This document shows, piece after piece, positions 35,936 to 46,268 of a stretch of DNA of 64,000 nucleotides. The notes beneath the pieces were generated by a model. The model saw nothing but the letters and a program-made list of their open reading frames with translations, searched no databases and had not been told where the DNA came from. Made by a program: the position numbers and the translations under genes. The stretch lies in the NCBI GenBank assembly GCA_016745215.1, contig CP050890.1, positions 5,828,001 through 5,892,000 on the forward strand, read 5' to 3'. Positions within the stretch are counted from its first letter, which is position 1, and each line of letters starts with the position of its first letter. The stretch is from Thiohalocapsa sp. PB-PSB1. GTDB taxonomy: Bacteria > Pseudomonadota > Gammaproteobacteria > Chromatiales > Chromatiaceae.

Positions 35936-36080
35936 TAGACGTCGAGCTTCTCATGAGCGAATGGCATAGGGCGTTTTCTCTCTCGATTCCGATTCCGATT
36001 CCGATAGCGACCCCGACCCCGATTGCACTCCGCCGATGTCTGGGTAGCGTGGTATAGGTGATTCATGAACCGTTACCTAT
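35936..36080 (+). repeat. Inverted repeat flanking array 2, right copy
   Basis: Inverted partner of 30631-30768. It includes a GATTCC microsatellite (35985-36003) with one more unit than the left copy. Confidence 0.8.
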
Positions 36081-36119
36081 TCTGTTCCACCCAACTCGCT
36101 CGACGGACCACCAGCTATT

Positions 36120-36156
36120 CTCGCATTAACGACCCATTCCAAAAGGATATTGAGAT
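36120..36156 (+). CRISPR. Relic degenerate CRISPR repeat
   Basis: A single sequence with CTCGCATT, CGACCCATTC and ATTGAGAT in the same order and spacing as the array repeat, with about six substitutions and one inserted base. It lies 1.1 kb beyond the last intact repeat, next to the right inverted repeat. Confidence 0.7.
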
Positions 36157-36262
36157 GCCCTCGTATCGATAGGTTGTTTTTCCCTCGGCAAGATCCTAAT
36201 TCGATCTTGAAAATCCATGAAAAAACAAAGTGCCTGCAACCTCATAACCGAAATCCGCATCC

Positions 36263-36991
36263 ATGCCTCATACCCTCCAATTTCCCACCGATACGATCGA
36301 AGTCACCATCACGGCAATCCGGCCCGAGTCGCCGACAGTCAAGTCGCTGCTGCTCGACTATGGCGATGCGCCATTCCGATTCCATCCGGGGCAGTGGATC
36401 GATCTGTTCGTCGAAATCGACGGTGAGTGGCAGGTGGGCGGCTACTCCATGACCTCTACGCCCCAGCTGCGCGGGCGCATCCAGCTGGCCATCAAGAGCG
36501 CTGCACAGCATCCGGTGACCCGGCATCTGGTCGAAGACGCCCGGGTGGGGGACCATCTGCATATCTCCAACGGTCAGGGTTCCTTTTACTTCCGCCGCGG
36601 TGAGGCACAGCAGCTGGTTCTGCTGGGCGCAGGGATCGGTGTTACGCCGCTTATCAGTATCTATCGCTTCATCGCCGAGGCCGTCCCCGAGGTCTGGGCG
36701 ACCTTGGTGCACAGCGTGAGTGCCCCCGAAGAGTTGGTGTTCCGAGACGAGCTTCAGGCTCTTGCCGACCAGCGGGAAAACCTGCGTTATCTGCCCAGGA
36801 TCACCGGCGAGCATGCCGGTTGGCACGGCCAGCAAGGCCGCATCGACCAGGCATTGCTGCGCACTCTCGACGCTGATTCGGATGCCCACTGGTTCTACTG
36901 CGGTGCCCGGGAGTTCAACGAAACCATGACCGCCCTGCTGACCGGCATGGGAGTGTCCGAGGGGCAGTTGCATTACGAAAAGTGGTGGTGA
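36263..36991 (+). CDS. FAD-binding ferredoxin-NADP reductase-like oxidoreductase
   Basis: Flavin-dependent electron transfer protein, 242 residues. FAD domain: FRFHPGQWIDLFVEIDG and GGYSMTSTPQL (a variant of the usual RxYS motif, with Gly for Arg). NAD(P) domain: LVLLGAGIGVTPLISIYRF at about 119-137 and HWFYCGAREFNETMTALL near the end. No plant-type 2Fe-2S domain and no TM segment are present, so an external partner must take the electrons. It ends with an aromatic residue (YEKWW), often seen in FNR proteins that favour NADP. It stands alone, and no strong ribosome binding site is seen. Confidence 0.82.
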   Translation: MPHTLQFPTDTIEVTITAIRPESPTVKSLLLDYGDAPFRFHPGQWIDLFVEIDGEWQVGGYSMTSTPQLRGRIQLAIKSAAQHPVTRHLVEDARVGDHLHISNGQGSFYFRRGEAQQLVLLGAGIGVTPLISIYRFIAEAVPEVWATLVHSVSAPEELVFRDELQALADQRENLRYLPRITGEHAGWHGQQGRIDQALLRTLDADSDAHWFYCGAREFNETMTALLTGMGVSEGQLHYEKWW

Positions 36992-37005
36992 CCGATGCCT
37001 AGAGG

Positions 37006-37200
37006 CGATTCTTCGGGCGTGCGCCCGGCTTTGCATGCTGGCAGGATTCCTCTGCGCGGGCTTGGATGCTGCCAAAGCTCTGCTTCCCGCAATGCCAGCG
37101 CGGGACCAGCTTGCCGATGAATAGCACCGACATCAGCAAGTTCTGCAGGAAGGCAGCTTAGGCGCACCCAGCCAGGAAGCCGATTCCGAGGCCCTGTTCC
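37006..37200 (-). pseudogene. Remnant of a transmembrane terpene-cyclase-like gene
   Basis: 37010-37070 resembles 40827-40890, and 37074-37190 resembles 41090-41207, which is the 3' flank and part of the minus-strand gene at 40894-41562. About 200 bp in between are missing, so this is a deleted copy on the other side of the tandem repeat block. Confidence 0.7.
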
Positions 37201-37224
37201 TTGCGTTCGATCTGTTGGCATCCT

Positions 37225-40200
37225 CGGCCTGTTCGCCCGCAAGCGGGCTCCTACCCCCAGGGCTGAGCGCACGAGCGTGATCTGGGCAAGGGGCGTTGGT
37301 CGGGGTCCGGGCGGAGATACCTCAGCGAGGTGACGGACCGAAGGCGGCCGGTATTTCGGAATCTCTGATTGATCTGAGGGGTATTCACCGCGGAGACGCA
37401 GAGTGCGCAGGGGAACGGGGCGAACGCTTTCTCTTCCTCCGCGTCCTCCGCGTCTCTGCGGTGAGTCAAGCTGAGGCTCTGCCTATGGAATCCTCCGCTG
37501 CGCTTGGCGCGCCGGGAGCGGTAGGAGCCCGCTTGCGGGCGACGGCGGCCCTGTCGCGGTCGTGACGGTCGCCCGCAAGCGGGCTCCTACCCCCAGGGCC
37601 GAGCGCACGAGCGTGATCTGGGCAAGGGGCGTTGGTCGGGGTCCGGGCGGAGATACCTCAGCGAGGTGACGGACCGAAGGCGGCCGGTATTTCGGAATCT
37701 CTGATTGATCTGAGGGGTATTCACCGCGGAGACGCAGAGTGCGCAGGGGAACGGGGCGAACGCTTTCTCTTCCTCCGCGTCCTCCGCGTCTCTGCGGTGA
37801 ATCAAGCTGAGGCTCTGCCTATGGAATCCTCCGCTGCGCTTGGCGCGCCGGGAGCGGTAGGAGCCCGCTTGCGGGCGACGGCGGCCCTGTTGCGGTCGCG
37901 ACGGTCGCCCGCAAGCGGGCTCCTACCCCCAGGGCTGAGCGCACGAGCGTGATCTGGGCAAGGGGCGTTGGTCGGGGTCCGGGCGGATATGCCTCAGCGA
38001 CGGTGACGGACCGAAGGCGGCCGGTATTCCGGGATCTCTGATTGATCTGAGGGGTGTTCACCGCGGAGACGGAGAGTGCGCAGGGGAACGGGGCGAACGT
38101 TTTCTCTTCCTCTGCGTCCTCCGCGTCTCTGCGGTGAATCAAGCTGAGGCTCTGCCTATGGAATCCTCCGCTGTGCTTGGCGCGCCGGGAGCGGTAGGAG
38201 CCCGCTTGCGGGCGACGGCGGCCCTGTTGCGGTCGCGACGGTCGCCCGCAAGCGGGCTCCTACCCCCAGCTGAGCGCACGAGCGTGATCTGGGCAAGGGG
38301 CGTTGGTCTGAGGCCGGGCGGATATGCCTCAGCGACGGTGACGGACCGAAGGCGGCCGGTATTCCGGGATCTCTGATTGATCTGAGGGGTATTCACCGCG
38401 GAGACGCAGAGTGCGTAGGGGCACTGGGGCGAACGCTGTCTCTTCCTCCGCGTCCTCCGCGTCTCTGCGGTGAATCAAGCTGAGGCTCTGCCTATGCAAT
38501 CCTCCGCTGCGCTTGGCGCGCCGGGATCGGTAGGAGCCCGCTTGCGGGCGACGGCGGCCCTGTTGCGGTCGCGACGGTCGCCCGCAAGCGGGCTCCTACC
38601 CCCAGCTGAGCGCACGAGCGTGATCTGGGCAAAGGGCGTTGGTCGGGGTCCGGGCGGATATGCCTCAGCGACGGTGACGGACCGAAGGCGGCCGGTATTC
38701 CGGAATCTCTGATTGATCTGAGGGGTATTCACCGCGGAGACGGAGAGTGCGTAGGGGCACTGGGGCGAACGCTTTCTCTTCCTCCGCGTCCTCCGCGTCT
38801 CTGCGGTGAGTCAAGCTGAGGCTCTGCCTATGGAATCCTCCGCTGCGCTTGGCGCGCCGGGATCGGTAGGAGCCCGCTTGCGGGCGACGGCGGCCCTGTT
38901 GCGGTCGCGACGGTCGCCCGCAAGCGGGCTCCTACCCCCAGGGCTGAGCGCACGAGCGTGATCTGGGCAAGGGGCGTTGGTCGGGGTCCGGGCGGATATG
39001 CCTCAGCGACGGTGACGGACCGGAGGCGGCCGGTATTCCGGGATCTTTGGCTGATCTGAGGGGTGTTCACCGCGGAGACGGAGAGTGCGCAGGAACCGTG
39101 GCGAACGCTTTCTCTTCCTCTGCGTCCTCTGCGTCTCTGCGGTGAATCAAGCTGAGGCTCTGCCTATGGAATCCTCCGCTGCGCTTGGCGCGCCGCAAGC
39201 GGTAGGAGCCCGCTTGCGGGCGACGGCGGCCCTGTTGCGGTCGCGACGGTCGCCCGCAAGCGGGCTCCTACCCCCAGCTGAGCGCACGAGCGTGATCTGG
39301 GCAAGGGGCGTTGGTCGGAGGCCGGGCGGATATGCCTCAGCGACGGTGACGGACCGAAGGCGGCCGGTATTTCGGAATCTCTGATTGATCTGAGGGGTAT
39401 TCACCGCGGAGACGCAGAGTGCGTAGGGGCACTGGGGCGAACGCTTTCTCTTCCTCCGCGCCCTCCGCGTCTCTGCGGTGAATCAAGCTGAGGCTCTGCC
39501 TATGGAATCCTCCGCTGCGCTTGGCGCGCCGGGATCGGTAGGAGCCCGCTTGCGGGCGACGGCGGCCCTGTTGCGGTCGCGACGGTCGCCCGCAAGCGGG
39601 CTCCTACCCCCAGCTGAGCGCACGAGCGTGATCTGGGCAAGGGGCGTTGGTCGGAGGCCGGGCGGATATGCCTCAGCGACGGTGACGGACCGAAGGCGGC
39701 CGGTATTTCGGAATCTCTGATTGATCTGAGGGGTATTCACCGCGGAGACGCAGAGTGCGTAGGGGCACTGGGGCGAACGCTTTCTCTTCCTCCGCGCCCT
39801 CCGCGTCTCTGCGGTGAATCAAGCTGAGGCTCTGCCTATGGAATCCTCCGCTGCGCTTGGCGCGCCGGGATCGGTAGGAGCCCGCTTGCGGGCGACGGCG
39901 GCCCTGTCGCGGTCGCGACGGTCGCCCGCAAGCGGGCTCCTACCCCTAGGGCTGAGCGCACGAGCGTGATCTGGGCAAGGGGCGTTGGTCGGAGGCCGGG
40001 CGGATATGCCTCAGCGACGGTGACGGACCGAAGGCGGCCGGTATTCCGGAATCTCTGATTGATCTGAGGGGTATTCACCGCGGAGACGGAGAGTGCGCAG
40101 GGGAGCTGTGGCGAACGTTTTCTCTTCCTCTGCGCCCTCCGCGTCTCTGCGGTGAATCAAGCTGAGGCTCTGCCTATGGAATCCTCCGCTGCGCTTGGCG

Positions 40201-40705
40201 CGCCGCAAGCGGTAGGAGCCCGCTTGCGGGCGATGGCGGCCCTGTTGCGGTCGCGACGGTCGCCCGCAAGCGGGCTCCTACCCCCAGGGCTGAGCGCACG
40301 AGCGTGATCTGGGCAAGGGGCGTTGGTCGGGGTCCGGGCGGATATGCCTCAGCGACGGTGACGGACCGAAGGCGGCCGGTATTCCGGGATCTCTGATTGA
40401 TCTGAGGGGTGTTCACCGCGGAGACGCAGAGTGCGTAGGGGCACTGGGGCGAACGCTTTCTCTTCCTCTGCGTCCTCCGCGTCTCTGCGGTGAATCAAGC
40501 TGAGGCTCTGCCTATGGAATCCTCCGCTGCGCTTGGCGCGCCGGGAGCGGTAGGAGCCCGCTTGCGGGCGACGGCGAGTCTGTTGCAGCCGAAATCGTCG
40601 CCTGCAAGCCCGGTACGTGCGGGGTTGGAGCAGTGTCGGTCGGCGATTATCCGCGTTGGGATGCGCGATAGGTATGAGCGAGTCTGGTCGCCCGCAAGCG
40701 GGCTC
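37225..40705. repeat. Tandem array of about ten 336-bp units with paired REP hairpins
   Basis: The word GATTGATCTGAGGGG recurs at 37367, 37703, 38040, 38375, 38711, 39383, 39719, 40057 and 40395, with a variant at 39050, giving a period of 333-339 bp. Each unit holds a head-to-head pair of hairpins, GTAGGAGCCCGCTTGCGGGC and its complement. It also holds the dispersed motif TTCACCGCGGAGAC, whose complementary form GTCTCTGCGGTGAA lies about 85 bp away. Open frames of about 80 codons here repeat with the unit and are not genes. Confidence 0.93.
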
Positions 40706-40893
40706 CTACGGGGTTGGCGCCTGGTCTTGATGGCTCTGCCATCTGCGACGACGTTGTGGAGCTAAGCCCCCCTCGCCGCGCGGCCTGCCCAGCGCCCGCT
40801 GAAGCGCGCTGTAGCGATGCCTTGGGGCGAGTTTTCGGGCGCGCGCCCGGCTTTGCATACTGGCACGATCTATTTGCGCGGGCTTGGACGCTG
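40706..40893. other. Spacer after the tandem array
   Basis: No gene seen. 40738-40770 resembles the first 30 bases of the window, and 40827-40890 is duplicated at 37010-37070. Confidence 0.4.
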
Positions 40894-41562
40894 CTATCGA
40901 GAATTCGTCGCCGGTCGCGGCCAGAGCTGGGTCTGCGCCAGCATCCAGATGTAGATGAGATCGAACAGCGCGCAGAACAGACCGATGATTAGGATGAAGG
41001 AGCTCGGCCCTTCGAAGGTGGAGGTCCCAAGGACACCGAAAAGGATGGTCGGAGCTAGGGTTCCGAGCCATTTGCTGACGGCAATCGTCAAGCTCTGTCC
41101 CCCGCGATGCCCGCGCCGGACCAGCATACCGATGAACAGCACCGACATCAGCAGGTTCTGCAGGAAGGCGGCATAGGCGCGTCCAACCAGGAAGCCGAAT
41201 TCGAGGATGAAGGCCAGCTGTAGCACCAAAGCGACCGCGATCGCAAGCAGCGTCCAGGGCAAAAACCATGAGGACGGCAGGCGTTCGGGGAACTCCCGCC
41301 GACCATAGCGCAAGAAGGTATAAAGGATGCCGAGATCGAGCAGCAGCCAGATCGAGCTGATCCAAACCTGAGTCACGAGTCCGGACTCTCGGAATTCGAT
41401 GACCGCGTTCAACAGCTCCCACGCAAGGTTCAGTGCCAACGCGCAGAATGGGATCGCGTAGGTGCGATCCCGCAGACCAAGCCGAATGCCGTCGAGATAG
41501 ACCAGGGTCCAGCAGGCCCCACTAAAGATCATCAGGAAGAGCGGGAAAGGCTCCTCGGTCAT
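40894..41562 (-). CDS. Seven-TM protein resembling transmembrane terpene cyclases
   Basis: Integral membrane protein of 222 residues with about seven hydrophobic helices. The pattern fits the Pyr4-like transmembrane terpene cyclase superfamily. A helix carries LNLAWELLNAVIE (the Trp-Glu pair matches the catalytic acid of helix 2), a second motif is WLLLDLGILYTFLRYG, and the last helix has CALFDLIYIWMLAQ, with an Asp where the second essential acid sits. Bacterial members are mostly uncharacterised and no isoprenoid genes lie nearby, so the activity is open. A deleted copy lies at 37006-37200. Start ATG at 41562. Confidence 0.6.
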   Translation of the reverse strand: MTEEPFPLFLMIFSGACWTLVYLDGIRLGLRDRTYAIPFCALALNLAWELLNAVIEFRESGLVTQVWISSIWLLLDLGILYTFLRYGRREFPERLPSSWFLPWTLLAIAVALVLQLAFILEFGFLVGRAYAAFLQNLLMSVLFIGMLVRRGHRGGQSLTIAVSKWLGTLAPTILFGVLGTSTFEGPSSFILIIGLFCALFDLIYIWMLAQTQLWPRPATNSR

Positions 41563-41817
41563 GTGATATCCCCAGTGGTTGTAAATGCGTTATGCGCCCC
41601 GTTGTGTAACGAACGGTCCCGTAACCAGACAAAGTAGACGTCGGGCGCAGGCCATCGAGATCTTCCCGGCTGGAAGTCGCGCTTGATCAGCGTTTGTCCG
41701 CGCGCGTCGAATGCGGTAATTGATTCGCCGATGTCCACAGGCGGGGTCAGGACCCACATTTCCAAATTCGATCAGCAGCGCTGGATTGGGTTTGAATGGA
41801 TTCACGTTGCATCATGA
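41563..41817. other. Spacer between the membrane protein gene and pmbA
   Basis: Short frames exist on the minus strand, but none shows a recognisable pattern. Nothing firm can be called. Confidence 0.35.
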
Positions 41818-43167
41818 CTATTCCCCGGCAACCGTCATCCGTTCGATCAACCAGGAGCCTGTTCTGGTGCTGCCGGGGAAATCGCAATCATTGCCGATCG
41901 CGACCAGGCCGCGGTACATGTCCAGTATGTTGCTGGCGATGGTGATTTCCTCCACCGGGTATTGGATAACGCCGTTCTCGACCCAGAAGCCGCTGGCGCC
42001 GCGGGAATAGTCGCCGGTGACCTGGTTGACGCCCTGCCCCATCAGTTCGGTTACGAATAATCCGGTGTCGAGTTCGCGCAGCATGCCGGTGCGATCGAGT
42101 TCTCCCATGCTGACCGCCAGATTGCGGGCGCCTCCGGCATTGCCGGTGGTCTGCAGGCCGAGCCTGCAGGCGGAGTAATGACTCAGCAGGTAGCTGGTCA
42201 GCACGCCGTCGGTAACCAGGTCTTTGGCACGGGTGGCGACGCCATCGCTATCGAATGGGGCGCTGGACAGGCCGCGCGCAAGATGCGGCTGCTCCTGTAT
42301 TCGAACGAATTCGGGCAGAATCTGTTCGCCGAGCTTGTCGAGCATGAAACTGGTTTTGCGATACAGGCTGCTGCCGCTGATGGCGTTGGTCAGGCTGCGT
42401 AATAATCCCACCGCAAGCTCGGCGCGGAACAGCACCGGGACTTCTCTTGTGGACAGACGCCGGGCGCCAAGCCGGGCAAGGGTGCGTTCGGCGGCTCGCT
42501 GGCCGACGACCAGCGGATCTTCCATGTCTTCCGGCGCGCGGGCGCTGGTCCACCAGTAGTCGCGCTGCATGGAATCGCCTTGTTTGCCGACCACCGCGCA
42601 GCTCAGCCCGTGGCGCGTGCTTGGATAGCCGCCGATGAAGCCATGGCTGTTGCCGTAAATCTGCAATCCGGCATGGGTGCTCAGGTTGGCTCCCTCGGAG
42701 TTGAAAATGCGCGCGTCCGCGCTGCGCGCTGCATCCTCGCAGGCGATGGCCATTTGCGCGGCGCTGTCCACGTCGATGGACCAGGGGTGATTCAGATCCA
42801 GGTTTGGAACTTCGCGCGCCATCAGTTCTGCCGGTGCAAGACCTGCACACGGATCTTCCTGGGTGTGTCTGGCGATGCTGCAGGCTTGCTCCACCGCGTC
42901 GCGCATGGCCGCCGTGCTCAGGTCCGATGTGCTCGCGGAGCCCTTGCGCTGGCCGAAATAGACGGTGATCCCGAGACCGTGGTCACGGGTGTGCTCCACT
43001 GTTTCCACTTCACCCAGACGCACCGAGACCTCGAGTCCGGTATTGAAGTTGGCCGCGGCCTCGGCGGCGCTGGCGCCACGGCTCTTGGCTTCGGCAAGCA
43101 GGTTGTCGATGGTTTTCTGCAGGTCGGCCAGCTGATCTTGCGGGTCCGTGATGGCGAGTTGGGCCAT
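41818..43167 (-). CDS. pmbA: Metalloprotease-related protein PmbA/TldE
   Basis: Inactive-site partner of the TldD protease. The TldD/TldE heterodimer degrades unfolded peptides and matures some peptide antibiotics. 449 residues, the normal size. The first domain includes VETVEHTRDHGLGITVYFGQ and GSASTSDLSTAAMRDAVEQA. The conserved end is VNQVTGDYSRGASGFWVENG followed by YPVEEITIASNILDMYRGL and the terminal GSWLIERMTVAG. No HExxxH zinc motif is present, as expected for TldE. The ATG at 43167 is the first start before the conserved region. tldD lies 150 nt upstream on the same strand. Confidence 0.93.
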   Translation of the reverse strand: MAQLAITDPQDQLADLQKTIDNLLAEAKSRGASAAEAAANFNTGLEVSVRLGEVETVEHTRDHGLGITVYFGQRKGSASTSDLSTAAMRDAVEQACSIARHTQEDPCAGLAPAELMAREVPNLDLNHPWSIDVDSAAQMAIACEDAARSADARIFNSEGANLSTHAGLQIYGNSHGFIGGYPSTRHGLSCAVVGKQGDSMQRDYWWTSARAPEDMEDPLVVGQRAAERTLARLGARRLSTREVPVLFRAELAVGLLRSLTNAISGSSLYRKTSFMLDKLGEQILPEFVRIQEQPHLARGLSSAPFDSDGVATRAKDLVTDGVLTSYLLSHYSACRLGLQTTGNAGGARNLAVSMGELDRTGMLRELDTGLFVTELMGQGVNQVTGDYSRGASGFWVENGVIQYPVEEITIASNILDMYRGLVAIGNDCDFPGSTRTGSWLIERMTVAGE

Positions 43168-43319
43168 AGTATTTCGTGTTTGGTCTTTCGGTGAGAAGAA
43201 TGGCTGTTGTGCGGCCCGCTCAGCTGAATTCAGTTGCCGGGAATCGGCTGATCAGCGGGCCGCGCGATCTATCCAAGGGATTCGGGGCAGTACAGCGGTT
43301 GTTCGTGGATGGTCGCCGC

Positions 43320-44762
43320 CTAGGTGCTGGTGCCGCCAACGGTCAGCCCATCGATACGCAAGGTCGGCTGACCTACACCGACCGGCACGCTTTGTCCTTC
43401 CTTGCCGCAGGTGCCGATGCCGTCATCGAGCTGGAGATCGTTACCGATCATGCTGACGCGTGTCAGCACGTCCGGGCCGTTGCCGATCAGTGTGGCACCC
43501 TTGACGGGACGGCCGATTTTGCCGTCTTCGATCAGATAGGCTTCGCTGGCGGAGAAGGTGAATTTGCCTGAGGTGATATCGACCTGGCCGCCACCGAAAT
43601 TGACCGCGTACAAGCCTTTGGGAACGGATGCGATGATTTCTTCGGGGTCGCGCTCGCCGGCAAGCATGTAGGTGTTGGTCATGCGCGGCATGGGCAGATG
43701 CGCATAGGATTCCCGCCGCCCGTTGCCGGTGGCGGGCATGCCCATCAGGCGAGCGTTCAGCCGGTCCTGCATGTAGCCGGTCAGAATGCCATCTTCGATC
43801 AGCCTGGTGCATTGAGTCGGCGTGCCCTCGTCATCGATGTTCAGCGAGCCGCGGCGGCCAGGCAAGGTGCCGTCGTCGACCACGTTGACGCCCTTGGCCG
43901 CAACCCGCTCGCCAATGCGGCCAGCAAAAGCCGAGGTGCCTTTGCGGTTGAAGTCTCCTTCGAGCCCGTGGCCGATGGCCTCGTGCAACAGCACGCCTGG
44001 CCAGCCGGCACCGAGTACCACGGTCATGCTGCCGGCAGGCGCGGCTCCGGCTTCGAGGCTGACCAGGGCCTGGCGTACGGCTTCTCGGGCATAGCCCAGG
44101 GCGCGATCCTGTTCAAGGAAGAAGTTCAGCTCTTGCCGTGCTCCACCGCCGCTGTGGCCCTGCTCGCGACGCCCATCCTGCTCCGCTACGATGTTGACGT
44201 TGAGCCGAACCAATGGTCGCACATCGGCGCTCATGCGCCCATCGTCTGTAAGCACCAGAATGGTGTCCTGTACCGCCACCAGGCTGGTCACCACCTGGCT
44301 CACGCGCGGGTCGGCGCGACGCGCCTCGGCATCGACTTGATGCAGCAATTCGACTTTGGCCTCGTCGGTGAGACTGAGGATCGGGTTCAGTGGTTCGTAC
44401 AGGCGTTTGGTCACCGGGGCGCTGTTGATTCGTACCTGTCCTTCCTGGCCGCCGCCGGCGATGGCGCGCGCCGTCGATGCGGCCTGTTCCAGCGCCTCGA
44501 GTTGCAATTCGTCGGAATAGGCGAAACCGGTCTTTTCCCCGGCGATGGCCCTGACTCCAGCTCCCTGGTCGATTTGGAAGCTGCCGTCTTTGATGATGCC
44601 GTCTTCCAGCACCCAGGATTGCAGCCGGCTGGACTGAAAATAGATGTCCGCGGCATCGATGGCCGGGCTGCGCAGCGCACCGATCAGACGATCCAAGTCG
44701 GTATCGCCGAGGCCGACCGGGGCGAGGATGCTACTGCGGGCAAGCGCTAGGGTATCGTTCAT
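43320..44762 (-). CDS. tldD: Metalloprotease TldD
   Basis: Zinc protease subunit paired with PmbA. 480 residues. The zinc motif [16 protein letters not shown] begins near residue 260 and gives the HExxxH pattern; the rest of the site is in the C-terminal domain ([30 protein letters not shown] includes the conserved Cys; parts only are quoted). The N-terminal [18 protein letters not shown] block is typical. It is followed by pmbA and preceded by a nitrilase-family gene on the same strand, the common gammaproteobacterial order. Confidence 0.94.
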   Translation of the reverse strand: MNDTLALARSSILAPVGLGDTDLDRLIGALRSPAIDAADIYFQSSRLQSWVLEDGIIKDGSFQIDQGAGVRAIAGEKTGFAYSDELQLEALEQAASTARAIAGGGQEGQVRINSAPVTKRLYEPLNPILSLTDEAKVELLHQVDAEARRADPRVSQVVTSLVAVQDTILVLTDDGRMSADVRPLVRLNVNIVAEQDGRREQGHSGGGARQELNFFLEQDRALGYAREAVRQALVSLEAGAAPAGSMTVVLGAGWPGVLLHEAIGHGLEGDFNRKGTSAFAGRIGERVAAKGVNVVDDGTLPGRRGSLNIDDEGTPTQCTRLIEDGILTGYMQDRLNARLMGMPATGNGRRESYAHLPMPRMTNTYMLAGERDPEEIIASVPKGLYAVNFGGGQVDITSGKFTFSASEAYLIEDGKIGRPVKGATLIGNGPDVLTRVSMIGNDLQLDDGIGTCGKEGQSVPVGVGQPTLRIDGLTVGGTST

Positions 44763-44826
44763 AGACAGATGATGCTGATTGGATAGGTGGTGAATGTCAT
44801 AGTATTCTTCTGTAGTTGCCGGTGCG

Positions 44827-45657
44827 TTATCGACATTTCAAACGCCGGTGCTGCAAGGCCGGGAAGGTGCGCCTCAGGGAGTCCTGGAAATGAGGGTCGA
44901 TCGGACAGCAGACGTAGCCGGTGCCGCGCGGCAATTGGGCCAGAATGGCTCCCCAGGGATCGACAATCATGCTCTGTCCATGGGTCTCGCGCCCGTTGAG
45001 ATGGTAGCCGCCTTGTGCGGCGGCAATCACGTAGCAGAGATTCTCGATGGCGCGCGCTCGCACCAGGATTTCCCAATGCGCTTTACCGGTTTGTGCGGTG
45101 AATGCGGACGGCACGGCCAGAACCTCCAACCCGCTGTCCAGCATGTGCCGGGACAATTCCGGAAAGCGCAGATCGTAACAGACCATGATGCCAAGGCGAC
45201 CAAAGGGGCTGTCGATAACCGGAATCTCGTTGCCGGGTTCGATGGTAGCCGACTCCTGGTAATGTTCGTCGGCATCGGGAAGTTTGACATCGAACAGATG
45301 GAATTTGTCGTATCGGGCAACGCGCATGCCCTGATCGTTGAACACCAGGCAGGTGGCGCGCACCCGCCCGGGGGTTGCCGAGCGCAGCGGGATGGTTCCG
45401 CCCACCAGCCAGATTCGATGGCGCAGCGCAAGCTTGGACAAGAATATTTGCAGCGGGCCGTCCGTGTCGTCTTCGGCAATGGTCAGAATATCTTCCTGCC
45501 GACCCATGAAGGCAAAGTTTTCCGGCAATATGACGAGTCCGGCACCGGACTCGACGGCGTCGCGGACCAAATTTTCCACCTCGATCAGGTTGGCGTTGAC
45601 GTTTGGTCCGCTGGCCATCTGAATGGCCGCAATCCTGGGTAGTTTGTTCATGGGCAC
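44827..45657 (-). CDS. Nitrilase-superfamily amidase, Nit1-like (probable deaminated glutathione amidase)
   Basis: Carbon-nitrogen hydrolase of 276 residues. The catalytic triad is visible: Glu in [11 protein letters not shown], Lys in [11 protein letters not shown], and Cys in [16 protein letters not shown]. The KFHLFDV and [10 protein letters not shown] signatures match the Nit1/YafV-like branch that repairs deaminated glutathione, and the family assignment is firmer than the substrate. A start at the second Met (45651) is equally possible. It lies between yhdP and tldD on the minus strand, as in other gammaproteobacteria. Confidence 0.85.
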   Translation of the reverse strand: MPMNKLPRIAAIQMASGPNVNANLIEVENLVRDAVESGAGLVILPENFAFMGRQEDILTIAEDDTDGPLQIFLSKLALRHRIWLVGGTIPLRSATPGRVRATCLVFNDQGMRVARYDKFHLFDVKLPDADEHYQESATIEPGNEIPVIDSPFGRLGIMVCYDLRFPELSRHMLDSGLEVLAVPSAFTAQTGKAHWEILVRARAIENLCYVIAAAQGGYHLNGRETHGQSMIVDPWGAILAQLPRGTGYVCCPIDPHFQDSLRRTFPALQHRRLKCR

Positions 45658-46268
45658 TGTTTATTCGCAGCCGATGTTGGTGATGTATCGATCGGTGATG
45701 GAATCGCAACATAGCATGCTCTGTTGCTGCGGATCGAGCCTGTCAATGCCCTCAGAAGGGTGCTGGCTGCGTGGAATGTTCGGCTATGCAACCAGAATGC
45801 AGTTTGATTTGTATTCTTTGAAGGCTGTGGTCAGTCACTATTTGCCCAGTCACTATCTGCCCAGCAAACGTCAGGTTTCTCACGGCCTGATCTTATGTCT
45901 TTTCGATCCCGATCCCGATCCCGATCCAGTCGCGCTGGGTGGGTTGCACCCTGGGGTATCTTCAGTTCATTTGTCGAGAAGACACTGGCCTACAGCCTTT
46001 CTCCCGGGTGAAAGTGCGGCGCTCGCGTCCGATCCGCTGGCATCACCTGCTGGGTCGCCCGCAAGCGGGCTCCTACTGGTCGCCCGCAAGCGGGCTCCTA
46101 CTGGGTCGCCCGCAAGCGGGCTCCTACTGGGTCGCCCGCAAGCGGGCTCCTACGCTGAGCGGCTCCTACAGCGGCTGGTCAAGCTGCGTTTGCGGGTGGG
46201 CGCCTTGGCTCCTCTGCGTACGCTGTGGCTCTGTGGTGAATCCTTGGATTTTTTGAAGGCAGCACCCC
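45658..46268. repeat. Repeat-filled spacer between the nitrilase and yhdP genes
   Basis: No gene. 45905-45992 is the inverted partner of 30868-30955 and begins with a GATCCC microsatellite. Positions 46054-46153 hold four tandem copies of GTCGCCCGCAAGCGGGCTCC, the same REP hairpin that fills 37.2-40.7 kb. Confidence 0.75.

Noticed and set aside
37296..40490. Repeated 80-105 codon frames in the 336-bp tandem array
   Set aside because: They recur with the satellite period, exist on both strands and overlap hairpins, so they are by-products of the repeat.
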